Shown here: positions 56,483 to 64,000 of the stretch, piece by piece | How the letters are laid out: every line of letters begins with the position of its first letter | Position numbering within the stretch: position 1 is the stretch's first letter | Assembly: GCF_002797895.1 (NCBI RefSeq) | Contig: NZ_PGES01000001.1 | Span: 5,642,001 to 5,706,000, forward strand | DNA: 64,000 bases | Source: Janthinobacterium sp. 67 | GTDB taxonomy: Bacteria > Pseudomonadota > Gammaproteobacteria > Burkholderiales > Burkholderiaceae_D | Direction: 5' to 3' | The notes under the pieces: model-generated | The model's input: only the letters and a program-made list of their open reading frames with translations | Database searches by the model: none | What the model was told of the DNA's origin: nothing | Program-made: the position numbers and the translations under genes

Positions 56483-57283
56483 ATGAGCAAGGAACAACTG
56501 GACGGTGCATTGGCCAACAAGCACGCGCTGGTGACGGGCGCCGGCAGCGGCATCGGCCTGGCCTGCGCGGCCGCCTTGCTGGACGCGGGCGCCAGGGTCA
56601 CCCTGGCCGGGCGCGATGGCGCGCGGCTGGCGCGCGCGCGCATGCAGCTGGAAGAGGCGGGCCACGCGGGCAGGGTGGCCATCTGCGTGCTCGACGTGGC
56701 AGTGGAAGCGTCCGTGCAGGCAGGATTTGCGCAGGCGGCCGCGCATTTCGGCCGCATCGACATCTTGATCAATAACGCGGGCCAGGCGCATGCGGCGCCT
56801 TTCGGCAAGACGGATGCCGCCATCTGGCAGCAGATGCTGGCCGTGAACCTGACGGGCGTATTCCACTGCTGCCAAGCGGCCATGCCGGCCATGCTGGAAG
56901 CGGGCTGGGGGCGCATCGTCAACGTGGCGTCGACGGCGGGCTTGAAGGGGTATCGCTATGTCAGCGCCTATGTCGCGGCCAAGCATGGCGTCATTGGCCT
57001 GACGCGCGCGCTGGCGCTGGAAGTGGCGCCGCGCGGCGTCACCGTCAACGCCGTCTGTCCCGGCTACACGGAAACGGAGATGGTGGCGCAGGCCGTGCAG
57101 AACATCGTGCGCAAGACGGGGCGCGGCGAAGACGCGGCGCGCGCGGAACTGGCGGCGGGCAATCCGCAGCAGCGGCTGGTGCAGCCGCGGGAAGTGGCCG
57201 ATGCGGTGGCGTGGCTATGCCTGCCCGCGTCGTCCGCCATGAATGGACAATCGATCGCCGTCGCCGGCGGCGAAGTCATGTAA
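56483..57283 (+). CDS. SDR family 3-hydroxyacyl-CoA dehydrogenase-like protein
   Basis: A 266-residue short-chain dehydrogenase. Start at ATG 56483, one base after the preceding stop. Rossmann motif VTGAGSGIGLACAAAL lies at residues 18-33; INNAGQAHAAPFGKTD, the catalytic Ser in NVASTAGLKGYRYVS and YVAAK follow. C-terminal NGQSIAVAGGEVM is typical of FabG-like enzymes. Being inside the aminobenzoyl-CoA operon, it probably oxidises a hydroxy intermediate formed after ring reduction, but the exact step is not certain. Confidence 0.88.
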   Translation: MSKEQLDGALANKHALVTGAGSGIGLACAAALLDAGARVTLAGRDGARLARARMQLEEAGHAGRVAICVLDVAVEASVQAGFAQAAAHFGRIDILINNAGQAHAAPFGKTDAAIWQQMLAVNLTGVFHCCQAAMPAMLEAGWGRIVNVASTAGLKGYRYVSAYVAAKHGVIGLTRALALEVAPRGVTVNAVCPGYTETEMVAQAVQNIVRKTGRGEDAARAELAAGNPQQRLVQPREVADAVAWLCLPASSAMNGQSIAVAGGEVM

Positions 57284-57287
57284 CTGA

Positions 57288-57809
57288 ATGAAGACCATGG
57301 ATAAAGAACCCGAAAATTTGCGCGACGAACCCGTGCTGGACCTGGCCAGCCGGCTGACGCAGGACCATCACCAGTCGCTGAAATTGTGGCTGCGCATGCT
57401 CTCGTGTACGGTGAAGATTGAAAACGAGGTGCGCACGCGCTTGCGCGCCACCTTCGGCATCACCTTGCCGCGCTTCGACCTGATGGCGCAGCTCGAGCGC
57501 TTTCCCGACGGCTTGCGCATGGGCGAACTGTCCAAGCGCATGATGGTCACGGGAGGCAACATCACGGGCATCACCGACCAGCTGGAGCAGGAAAAGCTGG
57601 TGGTGCGCGTGGTCGATCCGAAGGACCGGCGCTCGTACAGCGTCAAGCTGACGCCGGCGGGCCGGCGCGCCTTCGACGAGATGGCGCGCGTGCACGAAGG
57701 CTGGATCGCCGAACTGCTGCACGGTGTGACGCCGGATGACAAAACCCAGTTGATCGACCTGCTGTCGCACATGAAACAGCAGCTGAATGACACATCGATA
57801 AAGGACTGA
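57288..57809 (+). CDS. MarR-family regulator of the anthranilate operon
   Basis: A 173-residue MarR protein. The winged helix includes [29 protein letters not shown] and the wing [20 protein letters not shown]. Helices at both ends form the dimer interface. It is embedded in the operon between the SDR and enoyl-CoA hydratase genes, with four and two bases of spacing, so it is made together with the enzymes. Aromatic-CoA catabolic operons are often repressed by MarR proteins released by the CoA thioester. The palindrome at 52424-52443 is the likely binding site. Confidence 0.9.
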   Translation: MKTMDKEPENLRDEPVLDLASRLTQDHHQSLKLWLRMLSCTVKIENEVRTRLRATFGITLPRFDLMAQLERFPDGLRMGELSKRMMVTGGNITGITDQLEQEKLVVRVVDPKDRRSYSVKLTPAGRRAFDEMARVHEGWIAELLHGVTPDDKTQLIDLLSHMKQQLNDTSIKD

Positions 57810-57811
57810 CC

Positions 57812-58666
<855 letters not shown>

Positions 58667-58667
58667 C

Positions 58668-59819
58668 ATGCGTGACATGAGCTATCTGGATTGGCCATTT
58701 TTCGAAGCACATCATGCAAAGCTTGAGTCCGAGCTCGACGCCTGGGCGATGCAGCACCTGGACGGCGCGCACGGCGCCGACGTCGATGCGGCTTGCCGCG
58801 CGCTCGTGGCGCAACTGGGGCAGGGCGGCTGGCTTGCGCATGCCACGGGCACCGATGGCAAGATCGATACGCGCGCCATTTGCCTGATGCGCGAAACCCT
58901 GGCGCGCCACGACGGCCTGGCCGATTTCGCCTTTGCCATGCAGGGACTCGGTTCGGGCGCCATCGGCCTGTTCGGCAGCTTGGACAACAAGGCGCGCTAT
59001 CTGTCAGACGTGGCCAGCGGCAAGCGCATTGCCGCCTTTGCCCTGTCCGAGCCGCAGGCCGGCTCCGACGTGGCAGCCATGGCGTGCGCGGCGCGCCGCG
59101 ACGGCGACGACTACGTGCTCGATGGCGAAAAGACGTGGATCTCGAACGGCGGCATCGCCGACTTTTACGTGGTGTTCGCCCGCACGGGCGAAGCGCCCGG
59201 TGCGCGCGGCATCAGCGCCTTCATCGTCGACGCCGACAATCCGGGGCTGGAAATCGCCGAGCGCATCGCCGTCATCGCGCCGCATCCGCTGGCGCGCCTG
59301 CGCTTTGCCAATTGCCGCGTGCCCGTGTCGCAGCGCCTGGGCGAGGCGGGGCAGGGCTTCAAGGTGGCGATGGCGACGCTCGACGTGTTCCGCACGTCGG
59401 TGGCCGCCGCCGCGCTGGGCTTTGCGCGGCGCGCGTTCGACGAAGCGCTGCGCCATGCGACGGCGCGCCAGATGTTCGGCCAGACCTTGGCGGACTTCCA
59501 GCTGACGCAGGCAAAATTGGCGCAGATGGCCACCGGCATCGATGCGGCCGCGCTGCTCACCTACCGCGCCGCCTGGCAGCGCGACCAGGGCCGCAAGGTG
59601 ACGAAGGAAGCGGCCATGGCCAAGCTGACGGCCACGGAAACGGCGCAGCAGGTGATCGATGCGGCCGTGCAGCTGTTCGGCGGGATGGGCGTCGTCAGTG
59701 GTCACCCGGTCGAGCGCCTGTACCGCGAAATTCGCGCCTTGCGCATCTACGAGGGCGCCAGCGAAGTACAGCAATTGATCATCGCGCGCGAATTGCTGCG
59801 CGAGGCGGCGGACGTATGA
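58668..59819 (+). CDS. acyl-CoA dehydrogenase family protein
   Basis: A 383-residue FAD acyl-CoA dehydrogenase from ATG 58668; an ATG at 58677 is also possible. Conserved parts are [22 protein letters not shown], the [18 protein letters not shown] substrate/FAD region, [19 protein letters not shown], and the C-terminal [20 protein letters not shown] with [18 protein letters not shown], where Glu of the YEG motif is the usual catalytic base. It takes part in a beta-oxidation-like section of the pathway. It overlaps the next gene at ATGA if the RidA start is 59816. Confidence 0.9.
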   Translation: MRDMSYLDWPFFEAHHAKLESELDAWAMQHLDGAHGADVDAACRALVAQLGQGGWLAHATGTDGKIDTRAICLMRETLARHDGLADFAFAMQGLGSGAIGLFGSLDNKARYLSDVASGKRIAAFALSEPQAGSDVAAMACAARRDGDDYVLDGEKTWISNGGIADFYVVFARTGEAPGARGISAFIVDADNPGLEIAERIAVIAPHPLARLRFANCRVPVSQRLGEAGQGFKVAMATLDVFRTSVAAAALGFARRAFDEALRHATARQMFGQTLADFQLTQAKLAQMATGIDAAALLTYRAAWQRDQGRKVTKEAAMAKLTATETAQQVIDAAVQLFGGMGVVSGHPVERLYREIRALRIYEGASEVQQLIIARELLREAADV

Positions 59820-59845
59820 GTGACATGAATAACGAGGAAAATAAT

Positions 59846-60238
59846 ATGCAAGTGCTGCAACCTGCGGGATGGGCCAAGCCGCGCGGCTATGCGAACGGCA
59901 TCGCCGCCAGCGGACGCACGGTGTACGTCAGCGGCATGATAGGCTGGGATGCGCAGGGGCAGTTCCATACGGACGACTTCGCGGGACAGGTGCGCCAGGC
60001 GCTGCAAAACGTCGTCGCCGTGCTGGCCGAGGCGGGCGCCTTGCCCGAGCACATCGTGCGCATGAACTGGTATGTGCTGGACAAGAAGGAATATGTGGCG
60101 GCATATCCACAAATCGGCGTTGCCTACAGGGAAATCATCGGCAAGCATTTCCCGGCCATGACGGCGGTGCAGGTGGCGGGACTGATCGAGGACAGAGCGA
60201 GAGTTGAGATCGAGGTGACGGCGGTGTTTCCTGGCTGA
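59846..60238 (+). CDS. RidA family protein, enamine/imine deaminase-like
   Basis: A RidA/YjgF-fold protein of 130 residues from ATG 59846, which has GAGGAA upstream. In-frame ATGs at 59816 and 59825 give slightly longer products. Typical parts are GYANGIAASGRTVYVSGMIGWD, QVRQALQNVVAVLAEAGA, HFPAMTAVQVAGLIEDRARVEIEVTAVF; the Arg near the C-terminus that binds the carboxylate in RidA is present in the RARVEIE motif. RidA hydrolyses reactive enamines and imines. The pathway would produce an enamine from the 2-amino group, so a deaminating role is plausible; this is inference. Confidence 0.88.
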   Translation: MQVLQPAGWAKPRGYANGIAASGRTVYVSGMIGWDAQGQFHTDDFAGQVRQALQNVVAVLAEAGALPEHIVRMNWYVLDKKEYVAAYPQIGVAYREIIGKHFPAMTAVQVAGLIEDRARVEIEVTAVFPG

Positions 60239-60357
60239 ATTTCTGCTATGAAATATTGCGTATTAGCATCTAAATAATAAATATAAAAACATTATCTATC
60301 GTGTTATATTTGGCAACCGGAGCATAGGCCGGTGTTAAATACTGACAGTCGAGGTAG

Positions 60358-61089
60358 ATGATGCGCAATAATTTCAAAGCGGTAAGAAGTGTGGTGCTGG
60401 CCGTGGCCGGTATGGGTGTTTGCCTGGGCGCGCAGGCTGGACCCGGTATGTCGCTACTTTCCCCCAGCTATCAGACGCAGCTGGAAACCTGGCTTGGCGA
60501 AGGCCATCTGGCGCTGACGAACATTTACAGCAAGGCGGCGGGCGACACTTCGCTCGATTTTCACAAGGCATCCGACGGCAAGGGGCGCACGTTTTCAGTG
60601 ATGGAGGCAAGCAATGCGTCGGGGCAGACCTGGCTGGTGGGCGGCTACAATCCGCAAAGCTGGAGTTCCACGGACGGCATGCATGTGACGATGGCCGACA
60701 GCGCGCGCACGGGTTTCCTGTTCAATCTGACGTCGGGGCTGATGCTGCCGCAATTGAAGCAGTATTTCAACGGCGATACCATCGGTAGCGGCCAGACTTT
60801 TAATGACGGCGACTATGGCCCTACCTTCGGCAGCGGGCATGATCTTTACGTGCCGCGGGATCTGACGCATGGCGGTTACTCGTCGTTGTACACCTATAAC
60901 CGTTTTGGCCTGCCGCCCGGTGGCGTGAGCCTCATCGATGGTTCCGTGTTTACGAATCCTGATATTACTTATGGCGCCATCCAGGTGTTCAGCATCAGTG
61001 CCGTACCGGAACCTGGCAGTTATGGTTTGATGCTGGTGGGGCTGGCTGTGATGGGCATGCTCTTGCAGCGCAAGCGCCGCTTGGTTTAA
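60358..61089 (+). CDS. PEP-CTERM-anchored TLDc domain protein
   Basis: A 243-residue exported protein. It has a signal peptide (residues about 1-27, ending AQA) and a C-terminal sorting tag: VPEPGSYGLMLVGLAVMGML followed by QRKRR, the PEP-CTERM signal recognised by exosortase. The central part shows TLDc-like features (TWLVGGYNPQSWSS, FLFNLTSGLMLPQLKQYF, GPTFGSGHDLYVP). TLDc domains are better known in eukaryotic oxidative-stress proteins; the bacterial exported version has no known role. No exosortase gene lies in the window. The promoter must be in the AT-rich 60240-60350. Confidence 0.88.
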   Translation: MMRNNFKAVRSVVLAVAGMGVCLGAQAGPGMSLLSPSYQTQLETWLGEGHLALTNIYSKAAGDTSLDFHKASDGKGRTFSVMEASNASGQTWLVGGYNPQSWSSTDGMHVTMADSARTGFLFNLTSGLMLPQLKQYFNGDTIGSGQTFNDGDYGPTFGSGHDLYVPRDLTHGGYSSLYTYNRFGLPPGGVSLIDGSVFTNPDITYGAIQVFSISAVPEPGSYGLMLVGLAVMGMLLQRKRRLV

Positions 61090-61110
61090 TGCCATGAAAA
61101 TGCCAAGAAA

Positions 61111-61135
61111 AAGCCCGCGTTGCGCGGGCTTTTTT
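61111..61135 (+). terminator. intrinsic terminator of the PEP-CTERM gene
   Basis: An AAGCCCGCG / CGCGGGCTT stem with a three-base loop and a T-run, 22 bases after the stop. It can also act for the minus-strand tRNA because the A-run precedes it. Confidence 0.93.
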
Positions 61136-61159
61136 GCAAGAGGCATCGTCGAATATGGC

Positions 61160-61234
61160 TGGTCCCCCCGACTGGAATCGAACCAGTATCCCACGCTTAG
61201 GAGGCATGTGCACTATCCATTGTGCTACGGGGAG
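61160..61234 (-). tRNA. tRNA-Arg (anticodon CCT)
   Basis: On the minus strand a cloverleaf folds completely: acceptor CTCCCCG with CGGGGGG (one T-G pair), D arm GCAC/GTGC, anticodon stem CATGC/GCGTG with loop CTCCTAA, and T arm CTGG-TTCGATT-CCAG. The discriminator is A and CCA is encoded. The anticodon CCT (plus-strand 61199-61201) reads AGG. No integrase or attachment-site duplicate was seen nearby, although tRNA genes are common integration sites. Confidence 0.95.
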
Positions 61235-61324
61235 GACGCTATCGGTCGTTGCTCGCTCCCGAATTGAGCGCAATTATAGCCCACACCACCATGGAAATGT
61301 AAGCAGTGCGCCATTGCGCATCGC

Positions 61325-63361
61325 TTATCTTGCCGAACCGGACAAGACGGCAGTGCTGAGGGCGGCGCGGCTCTTTGCCTCTTGCGGCAGCATGGTCTGG
61401 TCCAGATAGGTTGCCATTTTTCTGCTGTAGGCGGGACGCATGTGGACCGGGTCGGTATAGGCCGGGATGCCGCTGCCATCCGTGACCGGGCAGGTCGCTC
61501 CCGTGCACAGGTAGTCGAGCGGCTCGATGATGCGTGCGCCACTGTGCCGAGCTATGGCGATCAGGCGCGCGCGCACGCCGCCATTTTCCTCCAAAAATGC
61601 CTGCTTGTTGAGATTGGGAATGCTCGGCAGGGGGTGTATGTCGCCGAAGCGCGATCCCGTGTACATATTGCGGGGATCGAAAAGCGGGCCGGTGGGCGGT
61701 TGCAGTATCAGGAAAACGCGTTTCCCTTGCCCCGACAGGCGGGCGATGCTCGCGCGCAGCGACTCATAGCTGGCATCCATTGCCTGTGCGGACGGAAACG
61801 CCAGTACGGATGCATTCTTTTCGAACAGCAGTTCCCGGTTGCCGGGGCTGAAATAGCCATACCAGGCCGCGCCGATGACGACCGTATCGACGTCGCTGGC
61901 GCCTGCCAGGTCATAGGCCGCTTCCGTTGCTTGAGGGCAAAGTGGGAATTTGAAGCGAGGTAACTTTACCGCGTGAAGGATGGGCGGACAGCCTGCCGCC
62001 GTGGCGAAGATCACGGAGTTGAAGCGTGCCGGATCGCTGGCGATGGCTTGTTCGATGCGGGGACCATATTGCTGAACCACTGAGTCGCCCAGAAACACGG
62101 TCAAGCCTTTGGTCTGGCTGCTGACTTTTTGAAAGACGATATTCTGGTGTCTCAACGGGGTGAACAAGGGGCCGGGGAAAGCGCTGTCGTTGAGTGCTTG
62201 CAAGTATATTTCCGCGCCGTGCACATCGATCCTTTCACGCAGGACGCCGCCGGCCGTGAGCACGCCCAGCAATACCATGGCCAGCATGGCCCCTCCCAGG
62301 CCGCTGACGACATGTTTGTGGTTGCGCCGCTGCCGCAATGGCACTTCGATCAGGCGGTAGGTGAGATAGGCCAGCATGAACGCAGACGCGATCAGGGCGA
62401 CCTTGATCTGGAACGGTGTTTTTTCACCGTAGATAATGTGACTGTATGATAACAATGGCCAGTGCCATAAGTACAGGGGATAGCTGATGAGGCCAATGCC
62501 GACCGCCGCCTTGTTGCTGAGCAAGTAGCGGTTGAGTGCCTGGCCCGCATCGGCCATGATGATCAGGAAAGTGCCGCCAGCCGGGAGCAAGGCCCACCAG
62601 CCAGGAAAGAAAACATCGGGCTTGACGAAGGTAAAGCCCAGCACCAGCAATGCCGTCCCGCCGACGGAGGCGACGGTGCGCCAGCGCTGTGTCCAGGCGG
62701 TGCGGTGCAGTTGCAGATAAGCTGCAATCCCGCCTGTCATGAGTTCCCAGAAGCGTGTCACGGGCGAATAAAATGCGGCCGTCGGATTGCTTTCGACCGT
62801 CATGACGTTGATGGCCATCGACAGGCAGAAAATGATGGCCATGATGAGCAGGAAATTGCGGTGCCGCTTAAATGCCAGCCACAGGATCAGAGGCCACAGC
62901 AGATAAAACTGTTCCTCCACGCCAAGCGACCACAGGTGCAGCAAGGGCTTCGATGTCCCCGAACTGTCGAAGTAGCCGGCCTCGGACCAGAACACGAGAT
63001 TGGCGACAAAGCCGCCCCCCGCCGCGATGTGCTTGCCTATCTGGCGAAATTCGCCGTGCAGCAGGACCACCCAGCCAAACAGCAGCGTGGCAAACAGCAC
63101 CAGCACGAGTGCGGGAAAGATGCGCCGCACATAGAAGTCAGCAATGCTGAACTTGCCCGCTTCCAGTTGCATGAGGATGATCGAGGTGATCAGGTAGCCG
63201 GAAATGACGAAGAAGACATCGACGCCGATGAAACCGCTGACGAACCAGTTCGGCCAGGCATGATGCAGGATGACGGCGAGCACGGCCACGGCGCGCAAAC
63301 CGTCGATGTCGGCCCGGTAGGGCAGTCCGCCCGGATGAGCGGTGCTTGCTGTAACTTTCAG
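61325..63361 (-). CDS. acyltransferase 3/SGNH O-acetyltransferase (OafA/YrhL type)
   Basis: A membrane acyltransferase of about 678 residues. The N-terminal half has some ten transmembrane helices, with the conserved YRADIDGLRAVAVLAVILHH opening and GFIGVDVFFVISGYLITSII. The C-terminal half is a periplasmic SGNH domain with the nucleophile in VFLGDSVVQQYG and an Asp-x-x-His pair in YTDPVHMRPAYS. Such proteins O-acetylate surface polysaccharides. No ATG, GTG or TTG precedes the conserved opening; a TTG at 63298 would cut it off. AGGGAG at 63368-63373 points to a CTG start at 63361 or an ATT at 63364. Confidence 0.88.
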   Translation of the reverse strand: MKVTASTAHPGGLPYRADIDGLRAVAVLAVILHHAWPNWFVSGFIGVDVFFVISGYLITSIILMQLEAGKFSIADFYVRRIFPALVLVLFATLLFGWVVLLHGEFRQIGKHIAAGGGFVANLVFWSEAGYFDSSGTSKPLLHLWSLGVEEQFYLLWPLILWLAFKRHRNFLLIMAIIFCLSMAINVMTVESNPTAAFYSPVTRFWELMTGGIAAYLQLHRTAWTQRWRTVASVGGTALLVLGFTFVKPDVFFPGWWALLPAGGTFLIIMADAGQALNRYLLSNKAAVGIGLISYPLYLWHWPLLSYSHIIYGEKTPFQIKVALIASAFMLAYLTYRLIEVPLRQRRNHKHVVSGLGGAMLAMVLLGVLTAGGVLRERIDVHGAEIYLQALNDSAFPGPLFTPLRHQNIVFQKVSSQTKGLTVFLGDSVVQQYGPRIEQAIASDPARFNSVIFATAAGCPPILHAVKLPRFKFPLCPQATEAAYDLAGASDVDTVVIGAAWYGYFSPGNRELLFEKNASVLAFPSAQAMDASYESLRASIARLSGQGKRVFLILQPPTGPLFDPRNMYTGSRFGDIHPLPSIPNLNKQAFLEENGGVRARLIAIARHSGARIIEPLDYLCTGATCPVTDGSGIPAYTDPVHMRPAYSRKMATYLDQTMLPQEAKSRAALSTAVLSGSAR

Positions 63362-63706
63362 AATAGTCTCCCTGCTGAGGCGTATGCCGAGCAGTCTACT
63401 CTTCAGCCTGAAGAATAAATTGCGGAGGCGGCATTTCTCTCGCCGTTAAAAATGTTTTAATTTTAGCATCATATGTTGTGAAAATTATGATATTTTTCAG
63501 GCGTTTTTGGGTGCCGCCGCAGGGGCGGCATGATCAAAAAAGCAATCTGGCAGGCGGAGGTGGCGGCTGGAAACCGAATCAGTTCGGCAAGAACTGCCTA
63601 TGCTGGCGTGAGTATCGGTACAATGCGTGCTTCATTCATCCAATCGGCGGCTGTTTTGCACACCACGCGGTGTGCGCGAGACGGCGCCCGAGCACTCTTA
63701 CTCATT

Positions 63707-64000
63707 ATGGCTGTCATTTCTCTTTCATCGGCGCAACTTGCGTTCGGTCACGTCGCGCTGCTCGATCACGCGGAATTCTCACTGGAAACCTCGGAGCGGG
63801 TCGGCTTGATCGGCCGCAACGGCACGGGTAAATCGTCGCTGTTGAAGGTTATTTCGGGCAAGTTCAAGCTCGATGATGGCTTGCTCGTCATGCAACAGGG
63901 CATCAAGATCGCGTATGTGGAGCAGGAGCCGCAATTCGATCCGGACATGTCCGTATTTGACGCCGTCGCTTCCGGCATGGGCGAATCGCAGGCGTGGCTG
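63707..64000 (+). CDS. uup: ABC-F family ATPase, N-terminal part (Uup-like), partial
   Basis: The first 98 codons of an ABC-F protein, cut by the window end. ATG 63707 begins MAVISLSSAQLAFGHVALLD, then Walker A is GLIGRNGTGKSSLLK and the Q-loop region is IAYVEQEPQFDP. ABC-F proteins have two fused ATPase domains and no membrane part, and act on ribosomes or, for Uup, also in genome stability. The absence of a membrane domain and the phrase SLETSERVGLIGRNGTGKSS favour Uup. Identification is limited because only the start is visible. The 340 bases upstream carry no gene that I can support. Confidence 0.82.
   Translation, partial: MAVISLSSAQLAFGHVALLDHAEFSLETSERVGLIGRNGTGKSSLLKVISGKFKLDDGLLVMQQGIKIAYVEQEPQFDPDMSVFDAVASGMGESQAWL

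Noticed and set aside
53818..56922. A 1,034-codon minus-strand frame opposite the aminobenzoyl-CoA genes
   Set aside because: Shadow frame with no recognisable domain. The plus strand encodes clear, tightly packed enzymes with correct motifs.
61160..61234. tRNA-Arg as an integration site of a genomic island
   Set aside because: No integrase is adjacent and no duplicate of the tRNA 3' end was seen in the neighbouring 2-3 kb.
63478..63831. A 117-codon plus-strand frame before the ABC-F gene
   Set aside because: It overlaps the ABC-F start in another frame, has no ribosome site and no recognisable feature.

Overview
The window is GC-rich, densely coded chromosomal DNA from a betaproteobacterium of the Burkholderiales, most likely Oxalobacteraceae (Janthinobacterium-like). 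The signs are a DUF4148 protein, a Kdo-hydroxylase-family protein, the exbB-exbD-lpxK-Trm112-kdsB-adk gene order, a PEP-CTERM protein, and many large sensor and TonB-dependent proteins. The genus is inferred from style and gene content, not from a marker gene. I see no transposase, integrase, prophage or CRISPR array.

Layout. 1-1.4 kb: an SDR oxidoreductase and a secreted NTF2-like protein. 1.4-7.6 kb (minus strand): an efflux operon with outer-membrane factor, MarR regulator, FUSC pump (AaeB-like), DUF1656 protein (AaeX-like), HlyD protein (AaeA-like) and LysR regulator. 7.7-13.8 kb: small envelope and unknown proteins, an aldo/keto reductase, a CYTH-CHAD protein and a Kdo hydroxylase. 13.9-16.9 kb: a propeller-type sensor kinase with no adjacent regulator. 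17.0-28.9 kb: sodB and xseA, separated by a beta-glucoside (probably cellobiose) locus made of a LacI repressor, ABC importer, GH1 beta-glucosidase and TonB receptor. Three matching operators and a promoter control it.

28.9-30.0 kb holds no gene. It carries seven tandem copies of a roughly 100 bp module with rigid internal spacing. Each module joins a TTTTTGCGCA-like element, an IHF-like AATCAA element and a DnaA box (TTATCCACA or TTGTCCACA). This is the most unusual structure in the window and resembles a DnaA-titrating or origin-regulating locus such as datA, but with a different architecture.

30.2-36.5 kb: exbB, exbD, lpxK, a Trm112-like protein, kdsB, adk and a proton-pumping pyrophosphatase. 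36.7-39.8 kb: a Fur-box-preceded siderophore receptor flanked by two small secreted unknowns. 40.1-43.2 kb: a three-gene membrane cluster (multi-spanning protein, HAD-UbiA fusion, SMR-type transporter) suggestive of polyprenyl-phosphate-linked sugar metabolism. 43.3-47.3 kb: an SDR acyl-CoA dehydrogenase behind a 22 bp palindrome, gamma-glutamyltransferase and a patatin phospholipase. 47.3-52.4 kb: a very large hybrid kinase and its response regulator. 52.4-60.2 kb: a seven-gene operon for aerobic CoA-dependent 2-aminobenzoate (anthranilate) degradation, with its own MarR regulator and a candidate operator. 60.3-64 kb: a TLDc PEP-CTERM protein, tRNA-Arg(CCT), an acyltransferase with an apparent non-AUG start, and the 5' end of an ABC-F ATPase.

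Two copies of a REP-like double-hairpin element lie in intergenic DNA (18.94-19.07 and 31.21-31.30 kb).
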